13,401 nt of DNA from JADLCX01 sp038251595 (GTDB lineage: Bacteria > Planctomycetota > Phycisphaerae > Phycisphaerales > UBA1924). Both the position numbers and the translations under genes were made by a program. Of the stretch, positions 1-7,191 are shown one piece after another. Numbering within the stretch: the first letter of the stretch is position 1; the number at the start of each line of letters is the position of its first letter. The DNA is taken from assembly GCA_038251595.1 (NCBI GenBank), contig JBBSBC010000089.1, positions 1-13,401 on the forward strand, written 5' to 3'. Below the pieces are notes generated by a model. The model saw nothing but the letters and a program-made list of their open reading frames with translations, ran no database searches and was not told the DNA's origin.

Positions 1-807
1 CAGCGAGCCGGCTTTCATGGGGTGAACGACCGATCACCAGCGGCCCACCACGGCCCCTCGCCCAATACTCTACATGAACAGACGGCCATTCGTCCAGTCG
101 GAGGGTCCGGTTCCTGCTCACAACCCTCTCGAACCGACCCGGTGTGGATTAAATGTCAGAGCGGGAGCACGGAGGTGCGACTCGCCCGCATCCGGTGTTG
201 AACCGGTCGGACCAACCGCGGGCCCAGACTGCGCCGGTACCGACCACCCGGGCCGAACCTCGGCCCCGCCCATCCCCGAACTCCCCGACCCACCCTCAAC
301 CCACCCTTCTCAGCGCAAAAACGGCCTGATTCGCCCATCCGCCGCGAATCCGCGACGATCCGGCCCGAATTTCCGCCCATCCGCGCCGATCCGCCGCCCA
401 TCCGGCCTCCATCCCCGCCCGGAAGCACCCCAACATCTGCAAAATGCACCCCGACATCTGGCAAATGTTCCGCAACATCTGGCACATGCACCGCGACATC
501 TGGCAAAAGCTTCGCGACATCTGGCACATGTTCCGCAGCGCGTGGCGCATGATCCGGTATTTTGCGGGGAACGTGCAGCCCGAGCACAGAACATTTCGAG
601 CCCGCGGGCAGGAGAGCCATGAAACGTTTTGTCGACCTCGCCCATCTCCTCCCGCCCCGAAGAACCTCCACCCTCTTCTCTCCTCTTTCCTCCGCGCTCT
701 GACCTCTTCCGCGAGTTCCCCACGTCTATCGACCACCACACGCATCGCCCGGAGTCCGCTAGACTAGCCACCCGGCCCTCGAACTCAGGCACCCTTCCGA
801 GCCACCC
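1..807. other. Upstream region with no supportable gene
   Basis: This 807-bp stretch precedes the first clear gene. Long open frames run through it on both strands, but their predicted products are low-complexity (Pro/Arg/Ser on +, Gly/Arg on -), match no family I know, and overlap one another, as expected for GC-rich DNA lacking AT-rich stop codons. The middle is a 21-bp tandem array (listed separately). From about 640 to 720 the + strand is strongly pyrimidine-rich (CT runs), giving a polypurine tract on the other strand. A 10-bp palindrome GCCCGCGGGC lies at 600-609. On the minus strand an ATG at 18-16 reads M-K-A-G-S-L off the left edge. It could be the start of a divergent gene, but there is no Shine-Dalgarno sequence and too little sequence to judge. 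The region probably carries the promoter for the transporter genes, but I could not find a convincing one. Confidence 0.6.
321..551. repeat. 21-bp-period tandem array, 11 units
   Basis: Eleven consecutive 21-bp units start at 321, 342, 363, 384, 405, 426, 447, 468, 489, 510 and 531. The last six (426-551) are the most alike: units 447-530 all share the core ACATCTGGCA, with unit ends varying between CACC, TTCC and CTTC. The first four (321-404) share a different core, CCCATCCG or CGATCCG, in the same 21-bp register, so the whole array may descend from one repeated unit. Because the period is a multiple of three, all frames stay open and each encodes a seven-residue repeat: D-I-W-[QH]-M in one + frame, R-H-L-A in another, P-D-V-A on the minus strand. 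Differences between units fall on all codon positions in every frame, so the array shows no coding bias. I treat it as a minisatellite-like element upstream of the transporter genes; a repetitive peptide is not excluded. Confidence 0.85.
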
Positions 808-2754
808 ATGCAGAACCGCTTTGGACTCAAGGACTTCTTTCTCTTTGCGCTGGTGATCGCCTTCGGGGTGATCGTGATCTTGCGGACCGATCAGGCCGAC
901 CGGGCCTGGGAGAAGTCAGAGCAGATGCTGACCAAGATCAGCAATCTGGAGGCTCAGGTGGGGCGTGTGGAGAGCAAGCTCGACTCGGGGGCAGGGTGGA
1001 TCAGAAGCCCTGGGGGGGCGGGGGGGTCAGAGGAAGGGTCTGTTGCGCAGGAAGTGAAGCCCCAGGGTTCGGACAACGCGGCGAAGGATGAGTCGTGGGC
1101 CCGGGCCGGGGTGCCGATCGCGTGGCAGCCAGCGCGGCAGTTGACCAACGACCCGCGCGGCAAGACGGGGTTCAAGCAGGGGGGCGAGTTCACCGAGATT
1201 TATGAGGCCCAGACCAAGGTGCTGACCCCCTCGATCTCGACGGATGTCTATTCACGCCGCATGCAGGAGCTGGTGCTGGAAGCGCTGGCGGACCTCGACC
1301 CCGTGACCCTGAAGCGCCGCGGGCTTCTGGCGGAGGCCTGGCAGGTCGATCCCGAGGGTCTGTGGTTGCGGGCCCGGCTCCGTCCTGGTGTGCGCTTCAG
1401 CGATGGCACACCGTTGACGACCGAAGATATTCGGTGGAGCTTCCACGACTACATCATGAACGAACAGATTGATGCCGAGCGCGATCGGTCGGTGATGCGC
1501 GACTCGATCAATGAAGTGAAGGTGATCGATGCGCGGACGGTCGAGTTCACGTTCAAGGAGCGGCTCTTCCTGAACGTGGACAACGCGCTCAGCATGTTCG
1601 TGCTCCCCAAGCACATCCTGTCGAAGCTCAGCCCCGCGCAGATCAACCAGTCCACCGGGCTGATGGTGGGGAGCGGGCCCTTTAAGATGAAGGATTTCAG
1701 CATCGAGCGGCAGTGGACGCAGCCAGCGGATGTGGTTCTGGAGCGCAACGAGCAGTACTGGGGGCCCAAGCCCGCGCTCGCGGCGATCCGCATTCAGGCC
1801 ATCACCGAAGAGATCGGGCGTTTGAACGCCTTTGCCAAGGGAGATGCGGACATGATCACCCCCAGCGCGCCGCAGTTCGAGGCCAAGAAGAAGGAGCCCG
1901 AGTGGGCCGAGCGGGCCAACTTCCTCAACTGGGTGAACATGCGCTCGGGCTACTCGTTCATCGCGTGGAACTGCGGGGAGCGCAACGGCAAGCTCACCCC
2001 CTTCCACGATCAGCGCGTGCGCATCGGCATGACCCACGCGCTGGACCGCGAAAAAATGATCCGGGACATCTGGAAGGGCTACGGGGTGGTGGCCAAGGGG
2101 AACATGAACCCCGATTCGCCCGGCGCGGCCAAGGAAATCAAGCCGTATCCGTACGATGTAGCGCGTGCGAAGGCGCTCTTCAAGGAAGCGGGGTGGGAAG
2201 ATCGCGACAACAACAACGTGCTGGAAGATAAGAACGGGACCGAGTTCGCCTTTGAGTTCTCCTATTCGGGCGGGAGCGAGATCGCCGAACGGATCGCCAA
2301 GTTCGTGAAGGATGCGTACCAGGCCGTGGGCATCAAGGTCACGCTCAAGCAGTCGGAGTGGTCGGTCTATCAGGACCTGATGAAGAAGCGCGACTTCGAT
2401 GCCATCACCCTCGGGTGGGGCGCGAACGGGCCGGAGAGCGACCCGAGGCAGATTTACCATTCCGAGTCGATCAAGAACCAGGGTGACAACTTCGCGCAGT
2501 GGAAGAGCCCCGCCGCGGACAAGCTGATCGAGGATGGACGCAGGGAGATGGACTTCGACAAGCGGCAACTGGTGTGGGCCGGGTTGGAGCGCGTGCTGCA
2601 CGCAGAGCAGCCCTACACCTATGTTCGCGTGCCGCCGTGGCTGCGATTTGCGAGCAAGCGCGCCGGCAACGTGGTGACCTACCCGAAGGGGATGCAGCTC
2701 GACGAGTTCTTCATCGGTGGCGGCACGGTCCAGGCCAATCCGGGCGCGAACTGA
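808..2754 (+). CDS. Membrane-anchored ABC transporter substrate-binding protein, family 5 (OppA/DppA type)
   Basis: This 648-residue protein captures the substrate, probably a peptide, for the importer encoded just downstream. The family 5 binding domain runs from about residue 125 to 625. It opens with a region resembling the family signature (R-M-Q-E-L-V-L-E-A-L then the L-A-E-A-W block, residues 151-178) and the F-S-D-G-T-P-L-T block at 197-204. It also has the usual Asp/Asn-rich turn in an A-G-W-x-D-R-D-N-N-N segment. Unlike most relatives it has no lipobox or cleavable signal. Residues 9-27 form an uncleaved membrane anchor, followed by a likely coiled coil (about 32-58) and a Gly/Ser/Glu-rich linker (about 60-100), so the protein should be tethered on the outer face of the inner membrane. 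The ATG has no clear Shine-Dalgarno sequence. Two G7 runs in the linker are noted separately. The family call is firm; the substrate is unknown. Confidence 0.93.
   Translation: MQNRFGLKDFFLFALVIAFGVIVILRTDQADRAWEKSEQMLTKISNLEAQVGRVESKLDSGAGWIRSPGGAGGSEEGSVAQEVKPQGSDNAAKDESWARAGVPIAWQPARQLTNDPRGKTGFKQGGEFTEIYEAQTKVLTPSISTDVYSRRMQELVLEALADLDPVTLKRRGLLAEAWQVDPEGLWLRARLRPGVRFSDGTPLTTEDIRWSFHDYIMNEQIDAERDRSVMRDSINEVKVIDARTVEFTFKERLFLNVDNALSMFVLPKHILSKLSPAQINQSTGLMVGSGPFKMKDFSIERQWTQPADVVLERNEQYWGPKPALAAIRIQAITEEIGRLNAFAKGDADMITPSAPQFEAKKKEPEWAERANFLNWVNMRSGYSFIAWNCGERNGKLTPFHDQRVRIGMTHALDREKMIRDIWKGYGVVAKGNMNPDSPGAAKEIKPYPYDVARAKALFKEAGWEDRDNNNVLEDKNGTEFAFEFSYSGGSEIAERIAKFVKDAYQAVGIKVTLKQSEWSVYQDLMKKRDFDAITLGWGANGPESDPRQIYHSESIKNQGDNFAQWKSPAADKLIEDGRREMDFDKRQLVWAGLERVLHAEQPYTYVRVPPWLRFASKRAGNVVTYPKGMQLDEFFIGGGTVQANPGAN
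987..1026 (+). repeat. G-run cluster in the linker of the binding protein gene
   Basis: The coding strand carries G5-CA-GGG-T-GG, then 11 nt later G7-C-G7 (1012-1018 and 1020-1026). The last two runs encode the Pro-Gly-Gly-Ala-Gly-Gly-Ser stretch (residues 68-74) of the linker between the coiled coil and the binding domain. The cluster could form a G-quadruplex in DNA or mRNA, and the long runs are prone to replication slippage. Confidence 0.7.
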
Positions 2755-2856
2755 GCACGCCGGTCCACCGGATCTCGATTCCGAGCGGGTGAAGGCCTGC
2801 TGAACAGTGTTGGTCTTCTGATCTTCATGAACTCCGCCCATTGACAGGCCGCGACG

Positions 2857-4383
2857 ATGCTGATGTACATTTCACGCCGCCTGTTGCTGATGATTCCCAC
2901 GCTGGTGGGGATCACGCTCTTGGTGTTCATGATGATCGCGGCCAGCCCGGGCGGGATCGGCGCGGGGCTGATGGTCTCGGGCGGGCAGCAGATGCAATCG
3001 TCGAGCGCGGTGGCGGTGCAGCGGGCCAAGCTCGAGGACCGTTACGGGCTGAACGAGCCCATGCTGGTGCAGTACTTCCGCTGGCTCAAGCGGGTCAGTC
3101 CCATCAGGTTCGGTGATCGCGACCAGGTCAGCCCGGCGGGCGATCTGGTGACGCGGCCCAGGCCCATCCCCGAGCCGAGTGTGTGGAAGTGGGTGGCTGA
3201 GCGGCTCGCCGAGCCCGAGCCGGAGCTCGCGTCGCGCACGCGGGCCGAGTTTGTCGCGATGGATGCGGATGCGAAGATCGAAGCCTTCAAAAAACTTCAG
3301 CGGTCGTACGTCGAGGCGCGGGCCGGGTTCACCACCGATGAAGCGGTGCTGGCCGATGCGGTGAAGCGCTACGTCGAATCGATCGGGCGCACCGACCTGA
3401 TCGACTCGAACTTCAAGCCGCGTCTCAAACGTATCGAAAGACTGACCCCCGACACGAGCGCGAAGGAGTATGCCGAGGTTGAGAAGCACGCGAAGGCCGC
3501 GGTTCGATCGAGGGTGCTGGCGCAGGAGGCGCGGGCGAGGTTGATCGGCGCGATGGATGCCGGGCCGTATGAGGAAGCGGGGTTCGGGATCTCGGGTCTG
3601 GTCCACATTGCGTGGCCGGACCTCGGGGTCGCGTTCAGCAGCAACCAACCGGTGCTCACGCTCATCACCCGCCACCTGCCGACGACGATCCTGCTGAACC
3701 TGATCGCCTTCCCGATCATCTATCTGATCGCGATTCCGAGCGGGATGCTGGCCGCAGCGCGCAAAGGCTCGATCTGGGATGTCGGGATGGGGTCGCTGTT
3801 CATCGGGCTCTACTCGGTGCCGGTGGTGCTGGCCGGAGTGCTGGCCCTGGGGTTCCTCGCGACACCGGATTATCTCAACGCCTTTCCGACGGCAGGCCTC
3901 CACGACAAGGGTGCGGCGGACTGGACGTACCTGCCGAGGAACGGGGGCAAGGGGTATCTGGTGGACCTCATCTGGCACATCATTCTGCCGGTGGCGTGCG
4001 CGGTGTATGGCGGGTTTGCGATCCTCAGCAAGCAGACGCGGGCCGCGATGCTGGAGAACTACAGCGCGGATTATGTGCGCACGGCCAAGGCCAAGGGTGT
4101 GAGCAGCAAGGATGTGATGTTTGTCCACGTTCTGCGGAACAGCCTGCTCCCCCTCATCACGATGTTCGTGACCGTCTTCCCGGCGATGCTCGCCGGCTCG
4201 GTGGTGATCGAGAGAATCTTCAGCGTGCAGGGCATGGGCTGGCTCATGATCGAGGCGATCAACCTGCGTGACCGCGAAATGATTCTTGCGAACACGACGA
4301 TCGTGGCCTGTGTGAACCTGCTGGCCCTTCTGCTGGCTGATATTTTGTATGCGTGCGCAGACCCGAGGATCACGTACAAGTGA
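2857..4383 (+). CDS. ABC transporter permease, OppB/DppB type, with large periplasmic insert
   Basis: This is one of the two membrane subunits of the peptide-type importer. The N-terminus M-x-x-Y-I-S-R-R-L-L-L-M-I-P-T-L (first helix about 9-28) is typical OppB, as are Y-G-L-N-E-P-x-x-V-Q-Y-F-R-W-L at 63-77 and D-L-G-V-A-F then P-V-L-T-L-I-T at 255-271. Helices follow at about 276-300, 311-335, 371-391, 430-450 and 480-500. The EAA-type loop that docks on the ATPase lies at about 405-432 (Y-V-R-T-A-K-A-K-G to L-R-N). At 508 residues it is well over the usual 300-350. The surplus is a charged, mostly helical block of about 165 residues (about 81-250) placed between R-W-L and D-L-G, which known topology puts outside the membrane. 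The start follows the binding protein gene by 102 bp; a weak CAGG lies 8 nt before ATG, and ATG at 2863 is an alternative. Confidence 0.95.
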   Translation: MLMYISRRLLLMIPTLVGITLLVFMMIAASPGGIGAGLMVSGGQQMQSSSAVAVQRAKLEDRYGLNEPMLVQYFRWLKRVSPIRFGDRDQVSPAGDLVTRPRPIPEPSVWKWVAERLAEPEPELASRTRAEFVAMDADAKIEAFKKLQRSYVEARAGFTTDEAVLADAVKRYVESIGRTDLIDSNFKPRLKRIERLTPDTSAKEYAEVEKHAKAAVRSRVLAQEARARLIGAMDAGPYEEAGFGISGLVHIAWPDLGVAFSSNQPVLTLITRHLPTTILLNLIAFPIIYLIAIPSGMLAAARKGSIWDVGMGSLFIGLYSVPVVLAGVLALGFLATPDYLNAFPTAGLHDKGAADWTYLPRNGGKGYLVDLIWHIILPVACAVYGGFAILSKQTRAAMLENYSADYVRTAKAKGVSSKDVMFVHVLRNSLLPLITMFVTVFPAMLAGSVVIERIFSVQGMGWLMIEAINLRDREMILANTTIVACVNLLALLLADILYACADPRITYK

Positions 4384-5948
4384 GCACAGCACCAGCACCA
4401 GTTTCGCCGCAGCGCGCCATGCAAGCCCCGCTCCCCGAGCGGGTGACGGGCGTGCAGCTCATGCAGGGCATCGGTGTGCGCCCGGCGGTTGGCTTCTGGA
4501 CTGATGCGTGGCGGACGATCGTCAAGCGGCATCCGGCGGTGATTGCAATGTGCTGGATCGGGATTGTCGCGTTCTTCGCGGTCTTCTCGCCGCTGATCGC
4601 CAACGGGCACCCGATCTGGCTGAAATCTGTCGGCGGAGCGGGCCGATCCTACTCACCGTTGTGGGAGAACCTGAGTTCGGTGGACCTGGTCTTGCTGGTG
4701 TGGGGATTGGTGACGGTTCCGTTTGTGGTACTGGGGCCGACGATCGGGCGTGGGCGGCGGGTCTGGATGATGATCGGCGCGCTGGTGGTGGCGATCGCGG
4801 TGCTGGTGATCTCGGGTGTGTTTCAGGGACGGTTGAACAGTGCGGCACAGGACCAGGGACGTGCCGCGGCCTCGGCCGCGGTGAGGGGGCTTGAGCCCGC
4901 TGCGAACGCCAGCAAACCCTTTGCGCGACGCGATGGAGCCGGGTACATCGTGGGCTTCGGCGTCGCGGCGGTGGTCTTTGCGGGGATGATGCTTGTACCG
5001 CTGGGCAAGGTTCGGCGGCGGGTGATCGTGGTGGGCCTGGCCGCGTGCATCGGTGCGCTCGCGGTGGGGCAGCGGTGGGACCGACCGCTAGAGATCTACA
5101 ACTATGTGCAGCGTGAGGTGAGCGGGGAGATCGAGGCGACGTACACGCTGGTGCCGTGGTCGCCGCTGCAGCGTGATTCGGCTCTGGATCGGCGCCCGCC
5201 GCTCACCAAGTATGGCCCTGCAACGGGTGTGGCTGTCGATAGTGCGCCGTACGAACGGCGATACATCCTCGGCACCGACGCGTTTGGTCAGGATGTGCTG
5301 AGCCAGCTTCTGCAATCGTGCCGTCTGGCGATTTCGATCGGGCTTGTGTCTACGGGTGTTGCGTTGGTGATCGGTGTCTTGCTCGGCGCGTTGATGGGGT
5401 ACTTTGGCGGGTGGGTGGATCTGCTGCTGTATCGTGTGGTCGAAATCTTTATGGCCGTGCCCGTGCTGTTTCTGCTGATTGTTGCGGTGGCCGTGCTGCC
5501 CGAGGAACTGCGGAACACATACGTGATCATGGGCATCATCGGGATGTTTACGTGGACGGGCATGGCCCGCTTCACTCGTGCCGAGTTCATGAAGCTGAGG
5601 AATCAGGACTTTGTGCAGGCGGCGCAGGCGACGGGGCTGCCGCTCAGGTCGATCCTCTTCCGCCACATGCTGCCGAACGGCATCGCGCCTGTGTTGGTCG
5701 ATACGAGCTTCGCCATCGCCGCCGCCATCAGTGTCGAGGCCACGCTCTCGTTCCTCGGGCTCGGCCCGGTCGATAGCGCCTCGTGGGGTCGATTGCTGAG
5801 CGCGGCCATCAGTTCAGAGGGTGAGTTCAAGTGGTGGCTCGCCGTCTTCCCGGGCCTGGCCATCTTTCTCACCGTGTTGTCGTACAACCTGATCGGCGAG
5901 GCGATGCGCGATGCTATCGATCCAAAGCTCAAGAAAGCCCGCGTCTAG
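4380..5948 (+). CDS. ABC transporter permease, OppC/DppC type, with extra membrane helices
   Basis: This is the second membrane subunit of the importer, 522 residues from a GTG at 4380. That start overlaps the TGA of the upstream permease (GTGA), a sign of translational coupling; an in-frame ATG at 4353 lies deep inside the previous gene and is less likely. The family motif L-G-T-D-A-F-G-Q-D-V-L-S is at 297-308, the EAA loop at about 413-433 (A-A-Q-A-T-G to H-M-L-P-N), F-L-G-L-G to S-W-G at 458-470, and the usual tail A-M-R-D-A-I-D-P-K-L-K at 508-518. In ordinary OppC proteins L-G-T-D comes near residue 75-90. Here about 215 extra residues precede it, after the first helix (about 54-74), with four further predicted helices (about 103-121, 128-147, 189-207, 214-230). 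The N-terminus S-T-A-P-A-P resembles that of the downstream ATPase. Confidence 0.95.
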   Translation: MSTAPAPVSPQRAMQAPLPERVTGVQLMQGIGVRPAVGFWTDAWRTIVKRHPAVIAMCWIGIVAFFAVFSPLIANGHPIWLKSVGGAGRSYSPLWENLSSVDLVLLVWGLVTVPFVVLGPTIGRGRRVWMMIGALVVAIAVLVISGVFQGRLNSAAQDQGRAAASAAVRGLEPAANASKPFARRDGAGYIVGFGVAAVVFAGMMLVPLGKVRRRVIVVGLAACIGALAVGQRWDRPLEIYNYVQREVSGEIEATYTLVPWSPLQRDSALDRRPPLTKYGPATGVAVDSAPYERRYILGTDAFGQDVLSQLLQSCRLAISIGLVSTGVALVIGVLLGALMGYFGGWVDLLLYRVVEIFMAVPVLFLLIVAVAVLPEELRNTYVIMGIIGMFTWTGMARFTRAEFMKLRNQDFVQAAQATGLPLRSILFRHMLPNGIAPVLVDTSFAIAAAISVEATLSFLGLGPVDSASWGRLLSAAISSEGEFKWWLAVFPGLAIFLTVLSYNLIGEAMRDAIDPKLKKARV

Positions 5949-5949
5949 T

Positions 5950-5979
5950 CCCCCCCCTCCCCCCCCTCCCCCCGACCCC
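5950..5979. repeat. C8-T-C8-T-C6 tract between permease and ATPase genes
   Basis: Immediately after the permease stop codon the + strand reads eight C, T, eight C, T, six C, then GA and four C. The opposite, template strand is therefore a near-continuous G tract able to form a G-quadruplex. The tract fills much of the 68-bp gap before the ATPase start and replaces any obvious ribosome binding site. Such runs are prone to length change on replication and to sequencing error. Confidence 0.8.
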
Positions 5980-6016
5980 GCCCACAACCAAACGCCTCTC
6001 TCGTCCGACCCGCACC

Positions 6017-7189
6017 ATGAGCACAGCCACAGCACCAGCGCCGACCGCACCCACACCCGCGACCAGCGAGATTTCAGGGCGCAAGCAGCACAAACAGCTT
6101 GATGAAAAGACCCCGCTGCTGCGGGTCGCGGATCTCGCGGTCTCGTTTGACAACGGGAGTGGCCCGCGCATTCAGGCGGTGGATGGGGTGCGGATGACGA
6201 TCTATCCGCGGCAGACGCTGGCGGTGGTCGGTGAATCGGGGTGTGGAAAGTCGGTGACGGCGATGTCACTCATGCATCTTGTGCCGCGCCCGCCGGGCCG
6301 GTGGGATCGTGGTCAGGCCTTCTTTCAAACCGATGAAGGGGCGAAGGATCTTCTGCTGTTCTCCGAACCGCAGATTCGGCGCATTCGCGGCAACGAGATC
6401 GCCATGATCTTTCAGGAACCGATGACCTCGCTGAACCCGGTCTACACGATCGGCGATCAGATTATGGAGGCCGTGCTGCTGCATCAGCGTGTTTCTGTGC
6501 GCGAAGCCGAGCAGATCGCGATTGAGTCGATGACATCGGTCGGAATTCCTGACCCGGCCAATCGGATCAAGGCCTATCCACATCAGTTCTCGGGCGGCAT
6601 GCGCCAGCGGGTGATGATCGCGATGGCACTGGCCTGCCAGCCCAAACTGTTGCTGGCCGATGAGCCAACGACCGCGCTGGATGTGACCATCCAGGCTCAG
6701 ATTCTTGAGTTGCTGCGCGACCTTCAGCGTAAGCGTCAGATGGGCATGATGCTGATCACCCACGATCTCGGTGTGGTGGCGGAGAATGCCGATGTTGTGT
6801 GCGTGATGTACGCGGGACGCGTGGTGGAATACGCCAACATCTTCGAGCTTTTCAACAACCCGCTGCACCCATACACCCGCGGGCTGTTTGCCAGCATTCC
6901 GAAGATTGGCGAGGTTCGACCGCGACTGGTGACCATTTCCGATGTGATTGATAATCCCGAGGCGTTCAAAATGCTGCCGGGCGCGAGCAATGGCATCCGC
7001 CCATGGTGGCCATGGCACGATGCGCCGAAGGATCTCTCACCGAAGGATGGTCCGGCCGGCGACTACTACCTTCAAGAGGTGATGCCCGAGCACTGGGTGG
7101 GTGTCTGGCGGACTGAGGCGGTCAAGAGCCACGAGAGCCGCTCGCCGGACTTGAACTACCGGATATCCGATGATCCGACGCGGGCCTGA
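6017..7189 (+). CDS. ABC transporter ATP-binding protein, OppD/DppD type
   Basis: This cytoplasmic ATPase powers the importer. From ATG 6017 it is 390 residues; the frame is open from 5831, but that would start inside the permease gene and cross the C tract. Walker A is G-E-S-G-C-G-K-S (72-79), the Q-loop I-F-Q-E-P-M-T-S-L-N-P (131-141), the signature F-S-G-G-M-R-Q-R (191-198), Walker B L-L-L-A-D-E-P (211-217), and the H-loop T-H-D (248-250). The oligopeptide C-terminal extension is present (N-P-L-H-P-Y-T-R-G-L-F-A-S-I-P, 281-295). Oddly, the cysteine motif that usually follows in OppD/DppD (G-C-x-F-x-x-R-C-P) is absent: the segment reads L-P-G-A-S-N-G-I-R-P-W-W-P-W, with no cysteine to the end. 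No OppF-type partner follows, so it may work as a homodimer or pair with an ATPase encoded elsewhere. Confidence 0.95.
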   Translation: MSTATAPAPTAPTPATSEISGRKQHKQLDEKTPLLRVADLAVSFDNGSGPRIQAVDGVRMTIYPRQTLAVVGESGCGKSVTAMSLMHLVPRPPGRWDRGQAFFQTDEGAKDLLLFSEPQIRRIRGNEIAMIFQEPMTSLNPVYTIGDQIMEAVLLHQRVSVREAEQIAIESMTSVGIPDPANRIKAYPHQFSGGMRQRVMIAMALACQPKLLLADEPTTALDVTIQAQILELLRDLQRKRQMGMMLITHDLGVVAENADVVCVMYAGRVVEYANIFELFNNPLHPYTRGLFASIPKIGEVRPRLVTISDVIDNPEAFKMLPGASNGIRPWWPWHDAPKDLSPKDGPAGDYYLQEVMPEHWVGVWRTEAVKSHESRSPDLNYRISDDPTRA

Positions 7190-7191
7190 TT

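Noticed and set aside
426..551. CRISPR array
   Set aside because: The repeats are 21 bp, directly abutting, imperfect and without unique spacers; no cas genes are present.
74..622. Open frame of 182 codons through the 21-bp array, and antisense frames at 156-671, 296-745 and 310-792
   Set aside because: All frames stay open over a GC-rich 21-bp repeat; the products are low-complexity, mutually overlapping and show no codon-position bias among repeat units.
760..765. TAGACT as the -10 of a promoter for the transporter genes
   Set aside because: It matches four of six positions, but there is no recognisable -35 about 17 bp upstream (the sequence there is CACACG).
2760..2771. CCGGTCCACCGG hairpin in the gap after the binding protein gene
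   Set aside because: The stem is only 4-5 bp with a tiny loop and no U-tract, too weak to call an attenuator.
2841..2869. TTGACA at 2841 as a promoter for the OppB-type gene
   Set aside because: The matching -10 position falls inside the coding region and scores only three of six; the site more likely just contributes the CAGG before the start. The TTGACA at 7252 before the glycosyltransferase gene fails in the same way.
1252..4398. Long minus-strand open frames (529 and 508 codons) opposite the binding protein and OppB-type genes
   Set aside because: They mirror strongly supported + strand genes; GC-rich codon usage leaves the antisense frame free of stops, and the products (His/Arg/Pro-rich) resemble no family.
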